In this document: in pieces, positions 24,925-32,986 of the stretch
Layout of the letters: each line of letters starts with the position of its first letter
How positions within the stretch are numbered: position 1 is the stretch's first letter
Source of the DNA: CAZTXD01 sp964617995
GTDB lineage: Bacteria > Actinomycetota > Acidimicrobiia > Spongiisociales > ZC4RG35
NCBI GenBank assembly: GCA_964617995.1
Contig: CAZTXD010000022.1
Location: forward strand, 1-33,717
DNA length: 33,717 nt
Direction of reading: 5' to 3'
Position numbers and translations under genes: made by a program
The notes under the pieces: generated by a model
The model's database searches: none
The model's input: only the letters and a program-made list of their open reading frames with translations
Told to the model about the DNA's origin: nothing

Positions 24925-25713
24925 CTCTTCCGGCGCCGGTGTGCGCCACCGCTCCATGTACCGTCTCACGGCTTCGCCATGAGATGGCTCGGCGTGGCTG
25001 ATCGCCTGGAGCGCTGCTGAGAGGTCGAGGAACCCCTCCAGGTCCATCTGGCGGGCGTGACGGAGCAGGCGCTTGGTGTACCGGATAGAGTGAGCGGGCT
25101 TGGAGGCGATGTCGGCCGCCAGCGACGTCGCCCTCGGCAGGAGATCGGCCCTGTCGACGGCCTCGAGGAGGATGTCGAGGCTCACGGCCTCGCTCGCTTC
25201 CACCTTCCGTGCCGTGAGGGCGAGTTCGGTGGCCCGCTGCCATCCGACCACCCTCGGCAGGAGCCACGCTCCGCCGTCGCCGGGGATGATCCCGAGCTCG
25301 ATGAAGGTGTGGGCGAACCAGCATGAGGTGGCACCGATCCTGAGGTCGCAGCCCAGGGCGAGGTCGAAACCTGCGCCGACGGCCGGACCGTTGACAGCAG
25401 CGATCGTCACTACGTCGGTCGTCGCCAGGGCGAGTGTCAACTGCTGGATCGTCCTGCGATAGCTCTCACCGATGGCGGATGTCGGTCCTGCGAAGATCCC
25501 CGTCCGCTCGGCCATGTCGCTCACGTTCCCGCCTGCCGAGAAAGCTGTTCCCTCACCGGTGATGACTACCACGTCTGCGTCGGGATCCCGGAGAGCGGTG
25601 ACGATCTCGTCCAGCATGTCGGGGTCGGTGAGGGCGTTGCGGATCTCGGGTCGAGCCAGGGTGAGGACGGCGTATCCGTCCCGGTGATCAAGGCGAGTAT
25701 GACGGCGGCTCAT
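24895..25713 (-). CDS. Enoyl-CoA hydratase/isomerase (crotonase) family protein
   Basis: A 272-residue crotonase-fold acyl-CoA enzyme. The oxyanion-hole elements are FSAGGNVSDM and VNGPAVGAGFDLALGCDLRI. By eye alignment, the two catalytic glutamates of true hydratases are not conserved: the first is Asp (GAGFDLA) and the second falls at Phe in FAHTFIELGIIPGDGG. The enzyme therefore may be an isomerase, hydrolase or lyase rather than a water-adding hydratase. It is the last gene of an operon: its ATG overlaps the BtpA stop in ATGA (25710-25713). Its 3' end overlaps HD-GYP by 30 bases on the other strand. The pathway is unknown. Confidence 0.85.
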   Translation of the reverse strand: MSRRHTRLDHRDGYAVLTLARPEIRNALTDPDMLDEIVTALRDPDADVVVITGEGTAFSAGGNVSDMAERTGIFAGPTSAIGESYRRTIQQLTLALATTDVVTIAAVNGPAVGAGFDLALGCDLRIGATSCWFAHTFIELGIIPGDGGAWLLPRVVGWQRATELALTARKVEASEAVSLDILLEAVDRADLLPRATSLAADIASKPAHSIRYTKRLLRHARQMDLEGFLDLSAALQAISHAEPSHGEAVRRYMERWRTPAPEESTDGQRSDG

Positions 25714-26519
25714 GCCAGACCGGCTGACGATGCGGCCTCCATGAACCGACCGATCCTGTCGGGGTCGAGTGCCGCCCCGGGTACGCCGTCGCGTTCGAGG
25801 GCGGTTCCTACGATGATGTGGTCCGCGATCTCCGCCAGGCGGCCCAGCGAGTCGGCGCCGGCGCCGGAGCCGACGACCAGCGGAGCCTGGGGCACGGCCT
25901 CACGCACCTGCTCCAGCGCCTTCGGCTCGACGGCATGCCCGGTGCGGGGTCCCGATACGACCAGGGCATCCGCCCCACCCCTCTCGAAGATGTCGGAGGC
26001 CGTCTCCTCGATGGTGGCGCCAGGAGGGGGGCTGGCGTGTTTGACGAACACATCTGCCCAGATGGCGGCGTCGACCTCGAGGGCTGCCCGTAGACGCAGT
26101 ATCTCGGCGGCGCGTCCGACGATGGGTCCCTGGTCGGTGTACATGACGCCGGAGAGTACGTTCACCCGGATGAAGGCGGCCCCCGTGGCGGCCGCGATCC
26201 CCAGCGCAGCCCCGGCGTCGTTGCGTAGCACGTTGACTCCCAGGGAGGCGGAGGTGGATTGGCGGACGGCGCCTAGGCACTCGGTCATGGCGGCCACGGT
26301 CACCGGGGGAACCTCGTCGGGGAAGAACGGGGCGTCTCCGAAGTTCTCGACCATGAGAGCGCCGAAGCCGGCCTCTGTCATGAGGGACGCCCGTTCGACG
26401 GCGTCCTCGATAGCTGCCTGCATAGAGCCGGCGTAGCGAGGGGAGCCGGGCAACGGCAGCAGATGGATCATCCCCACCAGGGCCGGGAGGGAGCCTGGTG
26501 GTCTCCGACCCGACGCCAT
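25710..26519 (-). CDS. BtpA/SgcQ family protein
   Basis: A 269-residue TIM-barrel protein of the BtpA family. In cyanobacteria BtpA is needed for photosystem I accumulation; in non-phototrophs (SgcQ) its role is unknown. Family motifs are LVGMIHLLPLPGSPRY near the start, GFGALMVENFGDAPF, LGVNVLRNDA, FIRVNVLSGVMYTDQG and VVGSGAGADSL near the end. The protein is full length. The ATG at 26519 lies seven bases after the TIGR03084 gene stop, and its own stop overlaps the crotonase start. This window has no photosynthesis gene, so a general metabolic role is more likely. Confidence 0.9.
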   Translation of the reverse strand: MASGRRPPGSLPALVGMIHLLPLPGSPRYAGSMQAAIEDAVERASLMTEAGFGALMVENFGDAPFFPDEVPPVTVAAMTECLGAVRQSTSASLGVNVLRNDAGAALGIAAATGAAFIRVNVLSGVMYTDQGPIVGRAAEILRLRAALEVDAAIWADVFVKHASPPPGATIEETASDIFERGGADALVVSGPRTGHAVEPKALEQVREAVPQAPLVVGSGAGADSLGRLAEIADHIIVGTALERDGVPGAALDPDRIGRFMEAASSAGLA

Positions 26520-26526
26520 CAGCGGG

Positions 26527-27258
26527 TCACAGATACGCTTGAGCGACCTCTAGGGCGCGCTCGGCCATCTCCCCGGTCACCTTCAGCCGCACCTTGGAGG
26601 GGGTGGTGCGGCGCACCACGATCCGGGCCCAGTCGGAAGCCGAGCCCTTGATGAGGTTCTCTGCCTCCTCCGGCCCATAGACCCACTTGGCGTAGCCGGG
26701 CCCGATCACCTCGACCCGGATCGGCGAGTAGTCCAGACCGGCGGCCTTGAAAGCGTAGGGGAGGGTCTTCCACCCGAGCCAGCACACGTGCCGGATGCGG
26801 GCAGTGTCTTCGACCTCGATGTCCAGGGTCTGGTAGATGTCGAGGCCGTGTGCCCACGTCTCCATGAGGCGGAACGTGGCGAAGGTGCGGGCGCTCATCG
26901 AACCTTCTATCCACTCGACCCGATCGGTTTCCGACATGTGCGACAACGGTTCCACGACCCGGGCGCGACCGCCCCGCCACCACTCGATGACGTCCTGAGG
27001 CCGCATCGCCCGTCCCTTCTCGATGGCGCGCTGGCGGAGAACGTCGAGATCACTCGCCTTCTGCCACTCCTTGACCTTCCGGCCCCCCGCCAGGGTGTCG
27101 GCGGCGAGCTCGGCGAAGTCGGCTAGGTGGCTGATCGTGTCACGCACCGTCCAGGGCTTGGACGGTGTCACCCGATCCCAGTGCTTGATCGGGATACGCT
27201 GAAGCGACTGGTCCAGGAACTGCTGTTCGGCTACCAGGTCGGAGAGGATCTCGCGCAC
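26527..27258 (-). CDS. TIGR03084 family DinB / maleylpyruvate isomerase-like protein
   Basis: A 243-residue protein of the actinobacterial TIGR03084 family. The N-terminal four-helix DinB-like domain (about 1-150) has WTVRDTISHLADFAE and FRLMETWAHGLDIYQ, whose His residues would bind a metal as in mycothiol-dependent maleylpyruvate isomerase. The C-terminal part (about 155-243) includes WKTLPYAFKAAGL and a last strand-helix MAERALEVAQAYL. Members may use mycothiol, but the reaction is not known. It starts at GTG 27258 and is the first gene of the operon with BtpA and crotonase. Confidence 0.88.
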   Translation of the reverse strand: MREILSDLVAEQQFLDQSLQRIPIKHWDRVTPSKPWTVRDTISHLADFAELAADTLAGGRKVKEWQKASDLDVLRQRAIEKGRAMRPQDVIEWWRGGRARVVEPLSHMSETDRVEWIEGSMSARTFATFRLMETWAHGLDIYQTLDIEVEDTARIRHVCWLGWKTLPYAFKAAGLDYSPIRVEVIGPGYAKWVYGPEEAENLIKGSASDWARIVVRRTTPSKVRLKVTGEMAERALEVAQAYL

Positions 27259-27313
27259 CTGCCCAGTCTAGTGCCCGCGAAAAGCAAGCCGGTCCCCGCC
27301 AGTGCGTGGAGAT

Positions 27314-27327
27314 GGGGCGATCGCCCC
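27314..27327. terminator. 14-bp palindrome downstream of the LOG gene
   Basis: GGGGCGATCGCCCC is perfectly self-complementary and lies 92 bases past the LOG stop, before the next same-strand operon. It may be part of a terminator or an operator of the TIGR03084 operon. The rest of the 160-base gap shows nothing clear. Confidence 0.3.
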
Positions 27328-27418
27328 GATCCAGGGCGGGAACACACCGACATCGGACCGGTCACCGCCCGTTCTCCATCCACCGTCTGAAGCGGTTCGG
27401 GCAGGCCGCACACGCCGG

Positions 27419-28504
27419 TCACCAGGGCCGTTCCGCCTGCTCTTCACCCATGGGTGCCGGCGGGTGAACGGTGGTGGGAGTGACGACCAGGTCGTTGAGC
27501 CGGTCTATGAGCTGACGCAGGCGGCCGAACCCCCGACGGTCGAATCGGAACGACACCCGGTCCAGTTCGAGACTGTCCCCATCGGACACCTCAGCTTCCG
27601 TCGGCTCGATGACCTTCATCGGCTGGCCGGCGATGATGTCGGAGAACTCCTCGTTGAGCTCCTCGAGAGTGTCGGGGTCTGGAGCCTGGTTCAGTCGGAG
27701 AACGAGTATCCCGTCGACGTAGCGCTGGGAGTGGTAGTTGGCGTAGAAATCGCAGAGCTCATCGGCGGCCGCTCTCGGGTCGGTGTGGACGTTGAACAGA
27801 TCCAGGTCTGCCGGGGCGATGTAGCCGCCCCCCATGAGCACCTCCTCCATGACGGGGAGCAGGGCGCTCCAATAGCCGGTGCCTTCCGACTCCATGAGCA
27901 CGATCGGGTGGAGATCGGACTTGCCGGTTTGCACGAGGGTGAGCAGCTCGAACATCTCATCGAGGGTCCCAAAGCCGCCCGGGAAGATGGCGAAGGCATG
28001 GGACTCCTTGACGAACCCCAGCTTGCGGGTGAAGAAGTACTTGAAGTTGACGGTGCGCTGGGGCGTGAGATAGTCGTTGGCGGCTGCTTCGAAGGGGAGG
28101 CGGATGTTCACCCCGTAGGAGTTCTCGGGCCCCGCCCCCTTGTTTCCGGCTTCCATGATCCCTGGTCCGGCTCCCGTGATCACCCCCCACTCGCGCCGAG
28201 CCATCTCGGCGGCGAAATCCCGGGAGAGCTCGTAGTCGGAATGGCCATCTGGAGTGCGAGCAGACCCATAGATGGTCACCTTGGGCTCGTCGTGGCGGGA
28301 GAAGACGAGCATCGAGTATCTCATCTCTTTGAGTGAGGTGTTGACGAGCTTGAGGTCGCCGCGGGTGGGATTGTCGCGATGCAGCTTCAGGGCGGTCGTG
28401 ACGATCTCCTCAATGAGGTCGGCGTTGGCATTGGGACAGGCGTCCGCAACCAGGCGACGGATGCGGTCGTCGAGCTCTGGATCGCCGAGATCGTAGGAGC
28501 GCAT
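27419..28504 (-). CDS. LOG family (TIGR00730) Rossmann-fold protein, long form
   Basis: A 361-residue member of the LOG / lysine-decarboxylase-like family. Many of these cleave nucleoside 5'-monophosphates to free base and ribose 5-phosphate, as in cytokinin activation. The two family motifs are ITGAGPGIMEAGNKGA (about 109-124) and PGGFGTLDEMFE (175-186), so the active-site Arg/Glu set seems complete. The form is longer than the usual 190-residue LOG: it has about 65 extra residues at the start and 110 at the end. The ATG at 28504 starts MRSYDLGDPELDD, 10 bases after the AAA gene stop. It closes the VWA-AAA-LOG operon; a link to that pair is suggested only by position. Confidence 0.88.
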   Translation of the reverse strand: MRSYDLGDPELDDRIRRLVADACPNANADLIEEIVTTALKLHRDNPTRGDLKLVNTSLKEMRYSMLVFSRHDEPKVTIYGSARTPDGHSDYELSRDFAAEMARREWGVITGAGPGIMEAGNKGAGPENSYGVNIRLPFEAAANDYLTPQRTVNFKYFFTRKLGFVKESHAFAIFPGGFGTLDEMFELLTLVQTGKSDLHPIVLMESEGTGYWSALLPVMEEVLMGGGYIAPADLDLFNVHTDPRAAADELCDFYANYHSQRYVDGILVLRLNQAPDPDTLEELNEEFSDIIAGQPMKVIEPTEAEVSDGDSLELDRVSFRFDRRGFGRLRQLIDRLNDLVVTPTTVHPPAPMGEEQAERPW

Positions 28505-28514
28505 GGACCCCACG

Positions 28515-29504
28515 CTACTTGCTGGCGAACGGGCGGCGGGAGGGCCCGTTCCTGACGACGGCGTTCCATACGGTGTCGTAGTGGTCACGGTCGTAGTGGT
28601 CGACATGGGGGAGCACGAACTCGTCCCAGGCGCGGCGCAACGGGTCCTCCGATGCGGCGTAGACCCTCAGCCCGGTCGGCAGTCGGTCGAGGATTGATCG
28701 CAGTGACAGAGGAGTCTCGACACGGGTGCCGGCATCGATCGACTCGAAAGACGTGTTGACTTCCATTGCCAGGCGGGCCATCGCCTCGACGAACTCGTCA
28801 TGGAGCTGCGGATACCTGACCTTCAGCATCTCCCGGATCTGCGGCTCGCTGGGGAAGTCCTTCTCCCATACGACCCAACGATCGGCGAATGCCTTGTTGA
28901 GCGTCTGGGTGCCGGCGTAATCACGCAGGTCGGTCGGGTTCATGGTGCCGAACACGCGGACGTCGTCACGAAGACGCACCGTCTCCCCGGTGGGGAGATC
29001 GAGAGCGGCGTAGCGGTCGAGGAGGCCATGCAGCGCGAAGAGGGTCTCGGCACCGGCCGCGTTGAGCTCGGAGAGGTTGAGGAGAGCGGGTCCGCGCAGA
29101 GCCCGGGTGATCTCGCCATCCTCCCAGCGCGACTCCGTGCCGCCCATTCCGTCACCCTGGAGCTGGGTGGACCCGATGAGGGTGACGTCGCGCACTTCGC
29201 CGGTGAGCGGTATCCGGTAGTAGGGGAGTCCCATGAGGGCAGCGAACTGTTCGATGTCGTGGTCCTTCCCCGTTCCCATGTGGCCGCGTACTGCCACGTG
29301 CAGGGGGACGAAACCCGAGAATTCCTGGCGGCGAACCTCTTCCACCTGGGCGAACCTGTACAGCATTCCCAGATCGACGTAGTGCGGGTCGGGTTCGGGA
29401 ACCTTCCCGGCCCGCTGCGGATCGTCCGGCGGCGTGAACCGCTCCAGCACGATCGGGGGACCCTCGTCCAGCGGGTCTTCGAACGTCACCTTCTCGGCGT
29501 CCAT
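28515..29504 (-). CDS. MoxR/CobS-like AAA protein with altered Walker motifs
   Basis: A 329-residue AAA-type protein close to the CobS / MoxR group, which act as ATP-driven chaperones or metal-insertion helpers with VWA partners. The P-loop reads RGHMGTGKD: Lys80 is present but the Thr/Ser that binds magnesium is Asp81. Walker B reads LLNLSELNAA, with Ser145 instead of the usual Asp; Glu146 remains. Sensor 1 (FGTMNPTD) and the arginine-finger region (NKAFADRW) are kept. It may bind nucleotide differently, or act as a pseudo-ATPase. The ATG at 29504 overlaps the VWA stop by one base (TGATG), with AGGAGG seven bases upstream, so the two are translationally coupled. Confidence 0.82.
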   Translation of the reverse strand: MDAEKVTFEDPLDEGPPIVLERFTPPDDPQRAGKVPEPDPHYVDLGMLYRFAQVEEVRRQEFSGFVPLHVAVRGHMGTGKDHDIEQFAALMGLPYYRIPLTGEVRDVTLIGSTQLQGDGMGGTESRWEDGEITRALRGPALLNLSELNAAGAETLFALHGLLDRYAALDLPTGETVRLRDDVRVFGTMNPTDLRDYAGTQTLNKAFADRWVVWEKDFPSEPQIREMLKVRYPQLHDEFVEAMARLAMEVNTSFESIDAGTRVETPLSLRSILDRLPTGLRVYAASEDPLRRAWDEFVLPHVDHYDRDHYDTVWNAVVRNGPSRRPFASK

Positions 29505-31609
29505 CAGGAAGCCTCCTTTCTCGCATCTGTCATCGTCCGGACCCACCAGGTGTCCATGCCCTGGAGGGCGAGGCTGCGTCGCAGGGCGGCACGGGTGCCG
29601 TCCACCATCGCCTCGGTGAGCTGATCGGGCTGCTCCACCACCTGGGAACGTTGGTAGGCGTTGTCGACCGTGTCATCGCCGATCCCGATTCCCAGCACGG
29701 TGGTACCGGAGCCCTCCACCGATGCCACCGACGCTCGCAACGCCTCTACCGAACCGCGTGTCATCCCGTCGGCCAGCACGATGAGCACCCGGACCTGTGC
29801 GCCCAGCCGGGCCATTCGCTCGGCGGCATGTATCACGTTGAATTCGTCGACGTTGGCGGCTTTCTCGAACATGGACACCGGTGGTGCGCCGCGTGGGTCC
29901 CTGCGGGCGGTCGTAGACGCATCCCTCGGTGAGGCGGCGGTCCAGAACAGCCCTGCCAGCACATCCTCGGACTCCCTCCAGCGCCGATCGAACGGCTTCA
30001 CCAGGTAGTGGTTGGCGGTGGCGGTGAGGCGGTCGGCCGCTGCTCCCTGGGTGCGGCGCAAACCGGCGGTCGCCGCCGACCTTCCCCGGGTGTAGGACCA
30101 CTCGCTGTCGTCGGGACGGGCGGCGAAACCCCGATTGAAGAGCGCCACCTCGAAGTCGATCTGCAGCTCGTCGGCCAGATGGGCGAGAGTCCAGGCTCCC
30201 AGGAGAGCCGCCGACATGCCCCAAGGCTTGGGAGTCGGAGCACCGCGCGGGCTGCGACCGTCGGGTCGGGACATGAGCATGGAAGCGGAGGCGTCCACCA
30301 GGAGACTGACGGCATAGGTCCGCCGGGTCCGGGCGGATCGACGCTCGTATAGGCGCTGGTACAGGCCCGCTCCGATGAAGAGGGCCGCGTGGGGTGAGAC
30401 GTCGCCCTGGTCGTATCCCGAACGGAGGCCGCGTCGCTGGTTGGCGGCGAACAGGGGAAACAACTCCCCGGAGACGTGACGCTGGGCAACACCCCAGCGA
30501 GTGGCGGCGCTGGCCATGGCGGTCCGCCCATCGTTTCCGAAACGACGGAAGGCCGTCGGGATGGGAGTGACTATGAGCGGTCCCGCCTGGCCGTTCGGTA
30601 GATAGACGCGGGGAGCCTGGCTCACCCGCAGCAGCTGGTCGGTGGATTCGTCGTCGGCGACGTCTGAGGCACCCTTCCGGTCGGAGCGGTCGGACCTGGC
30701 TTCGGCCGCCCGGCGAATGTCTTGATAGGAGTCGGCATCCTGGAGGATCGGGCTCGTTAGCCGCACGGCGTCGACCCCTCCGGCTGCCTTGTCGGCGTCG
30801 CCCCTCTCGGCCTGCTTCCGCTGGGTGGGCGTGGCGCCGTCGGGAAGCTCGGTCAGCAGACCGTGAGCGCGGGCTATGGCCGCCAGCTTGAGGGCGATCC
30901 CTCCGACCTCCCACACGTCGTCGGAGGAGCGAGCATCATCGAGCAGGTCGGTGGCATCGTCCAGCGCCACCACCGCCCGAGCCTCGAAGCGGCGTTCGAG
31001 AACCGACCTGTCCAGGTACTCGCCCACCAGCAGGAAGCAGCCGAGCAGGAACTGAGCCAGCGCCCCGGAGCGTCCCACGGCGCCGCTGAACGCTGACCGG
31101 TACAGGTCGGTGAGCACGGAACGGGCACCGGGGTACGCGGCCAGTCCGTGGCGCTCCTGGCGGGCGTCCTCCACGGCGAAGAAGAAGGTCTCGGTGACGG
31201 GTCCCCCTGCGCTCTCGAGAGCCGCCAGCAGGTCTACCTCTCCCTCCGGAACGGTCGCTTCCCGGGAGATGCGGGGCCAATCCGCCGGCACCGACCGGGG
31301 TTCGTCGAGGTCGGTAGCCACGAGATGCACGACCTCGTGGAGCGCCGACGCCAGGGCCACCTCGTCGGGAGTGACCGGGGCATTGCGGTTGTACGCCGCC
31401 TGGAACACCCTCGGGTCACACACGATCTCCGTGGTCGAAGCGGCCGCGTCCGACCCGAGGCGAACCCGGAGGTCGTCGTTGCCAGAAAGGCTGCGAGCGA
31501 AGCGTGTGATCGCCGGCGCCACCCGTTGATAGCGCGCCACGACCGCCTCCACGGCCCGGTCTTCGGGCCGCAGCAGGTCATCGAGCATCGACTGTTCCCT
31601 GGCGCGCAT
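29504..31609 (-). CDS. VWA-domain protein with N-terminal zincin-like motif (CobT-like)
   Basis: A 701-residue protein. The N-terminal part carries HEVVH (91-95) and Glu147 in VEDARQER, the arrangement of zincin metallopeptidases (HExxH plus a distant Glu). The same HExxH ... EDAR pair occurs in CobT-like VWA proteins. A spacer rich in charged residues (about 310-370) leads to the C-terminal VWA domain (about 430-680). Its MIDAS motif is VDASASM (Asp439), with the later Asp in LIVLADGMT, so metal-dependent partner binding is likely. It is the first gene of the operon with the AAA and LOG genes. Start ATG 31609 is the best in-frame choice but has no strong ribosome binding site. Whether the zincin site is active is not known. 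Confidence 0.82.
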   Translation of the reverse strand: MRAREQSMLDDLLRPEDRAVEAVVARYQRVAPAITRFARSLSGNDDLRVRLGSDAAASTTEIVCDPRVFQAAYNRNAPVTPDEVALASALHEVVHLVATDLDEPRSVPADWPRISREATVPEGEVDLLAALESAGGPVTETFFFAVEDARQERHGLAAYPGARSVLTDLYRSAFSGAVGRSGALAQFLLGCFLLVGEYLDRSVLERRFEARAVVALDDATDLLDDARSSDDVWEVGGIALKLAAIARAHGLLTELPDGATPTQRKQAERGDADKAAGGVDAVRLTSPILQDADSYQDIRRAAEARSDRSDRKGASDVADDESTDQLLRVSQAPRVYLPNGQAGPLIVTPIPTAFRRFGNDGRTAMASAATRWGVAQRHVSGELFPLFAANQRRGLRSGYDQGDVSPHAALFIGAGLYQRLYERRSARTRRTYAVSLLVDASASMLMSRPDGRSPRGAPTPKPWGMSAALLGAWTLAHLADELQIDFEVALFNRGFAARPDDSEWSYTRGRSAATAGLRRTQGAAADRLTATANHYLVKPFDRRWRESEDVLAGLFWTAASPRDASTTARRDPRGAPPVSMFEKAANVDEFNVIHAAERMARLGAQVRVLIVLADGMTRGSVEALRASVASVEGSGTTVLGIGIGDDTVDNAYQRSQVVEQPDQLTEAMVDGTRAALRRSLALQGMDTWWVRTMTDARKEAS

Positions 31610-31665
31610 CAGCCGCCCATCATCCCACAGCTCGCTCAACCTCCGGGATTGGGTGATTGCAGACG

Positions 31666-31678
31666 TACACTTCCCCCA
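31666..31678 (+). promoter_or_regulatory. Probable -10 element of a leaderless M16 peptidase transcript
   Basis: TACACT at 31666-31671 lies seven bases before the peptidase ATG (31679), the spacing expected when transcription starts on the ATG itself. No ribosome binding site is present; the spacer is TCCCCCA. No clear -35 is seen. Confidence 0.45.
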
Positions 31679-32932
31679 ATGCACTACGACCTGACTGTCC
31701 TTCCCAGCGGTCTCCGTGTGATCACCGAGGAGATGCCGTCGCTGCGTTCCGTGGCCGTCGGCTGCTGGGTGGACACCGGAACCCGAGACGAGCTCCCCAA
31801 TGAGGCCGGGGCATCGCATTTCCTCGAGCATCTACTGTTCAAAGGCTCCGAGAAGCTGTCGGCCCGCCGGATAGCCGAGACCTTCGACGCCATCGGCGCC
31901 GAGTCCAACGCCTTCACCTCCAAGGACTTCACCTGCTACTGGGCTCGCCTTCTGGATCAGGATCTGCCCACCGGCCTCGAGGTCCTCTCGGAGATGATCC
32001 AGAGACCCGCCTTCCGCCAGGGCGAGATCGACGCCGAGCGGTCGGTGGTGGTCGAGGAGATCAACATGAACGAAGACGATCCCTCCGATGTCGCATTCGA
32101 GGAATTCACACAGGCGGTGTTCGCCGGTCACCCCCTCGAGCGGCCGGTGTTGGGGACCAGGGATTCCATCAGGGCGATGTCCCGTGACGACATCTCCGGG
32201 TACTGGGGACGTCGCTACACACCTGGCTCCACGGTGGTGGCGATGGCGGGGTCGGTCGATCACGACCAGGTGGTGAAGCTGGTCGACAGCTTCTTCGGCG
32301 ACTGGGACGGCGACGCCATCGATCACCACACGTCACCTTCGGAACCGACCCCCCATGTCCGCATCGTCGAGCGCGACACCGAACAGGCCCATCTGGTCAT
32401 AGGCGGCTCGGGAATCGACCGGGCCGACGAGCGCCGCTGGTCGTTCCAGGTGCTCCACCATGTCCTGGGCGGCGGCATGTCTTCGCGGCTGTTCGACGAG
32501 ATACGCGAGAAGAGGGGCCTCGCCTACGCCGTGTACAGCTTCCGCATGGCCCATGCCGACGCCGGCGCCTGGGGTGTCTACGTCGGGACGACCCCCGCCC
32601 AGGCCAGCACCGCCCTCGAACTGATCGAGGTCGAGATCGAGAAGATCGTCACCGACGGCATCACTCCCGAGGAGCTGGAGCGCGCCAAAGGGGCGATGCG
32701 GGGCGGCTTGGCGCTATCGCTGGAGGACGCCAACAGCCGTATGGTCCGGCTGGGACGGGACGAGCTGACCGGTGCACCGCACTACTCCGTGGACGAACGG
32801 CTGGCCCAACTGGAGGCCGTGACCCAAGAGGACATCCGCACGGTCGCAGCCGACGTGATGACGGGACCACGGGTGCTGGGTGCCGTCGGCCCCTTCCAGG
32901 AGGGCGACCTCGAGCGCTTCGTCCGCCGCTGA
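31679..32932 (+). CDS. M16 family zinc peptidase
   Basis: A 417-residue insulinase-type (M16) peptidase, similar to mitochondrial processing peptidase and bacterial YmxG/PepR-like enzymes. The inverted zinc motif HxxEH is HFLEH, near residues 44-48, followed by the third ligand region VVVEEINMNEDDPSD. The C-terminal lobe shows VLHHVLGGGMSSRLFDEIREKRGLAYAVYSF in parts, including the RGLAY element. It is complete for the single-chain, half-size type that dimerises. Its ATG is divergent from the VWA operon with about 70 bases between starts. It likely degrades or processes short peptides in the cytoplasm. The 54-base gap after it, before the convergent cyclophilin, has no clear terminator. Confidence 0.93.
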   Translation: MHYDLTVLPSGLRVITEEMPSLRSVAVGCWVDTGTRDELPNEAGASHFLEHLLFKGSEKLSARRIAETFDAIGAESNAFTSKDFTCYWARLLDQDLPTGLEVLSEMIQRPAFRQGEIDAERSVVVEEINMNEDDPSDVAFEEFTQAVFAGHPLERPVLGTRDSIRAMSRDDISGYWGRRYTPGSTVVAMAGSVDHDQVVKLVDSFFGDWDGDAIDHHTSPSEPTPHVRIVERDTEQAHLVIGGSGIDRADERRWSFQVLHHVLGGGMSSRLFDEIREKRGLAYAVYSFRMAHADAGAWGVYVGTTPAQASTALELIEVEIEKIVTDGITPEELERAKGAMRGGLALSLEDANSRMVRLGRDELTGAPHYSVDERLAQLEAVTQEDIRTVAADVMTGPRVLGAVGPFQEGDLERFVRR

Positions 32933-32986
32933 AGGTGTCCGATCCTCAGGTCAGGCGACACGGACCTCCGGATTCCACCTCTCCGA

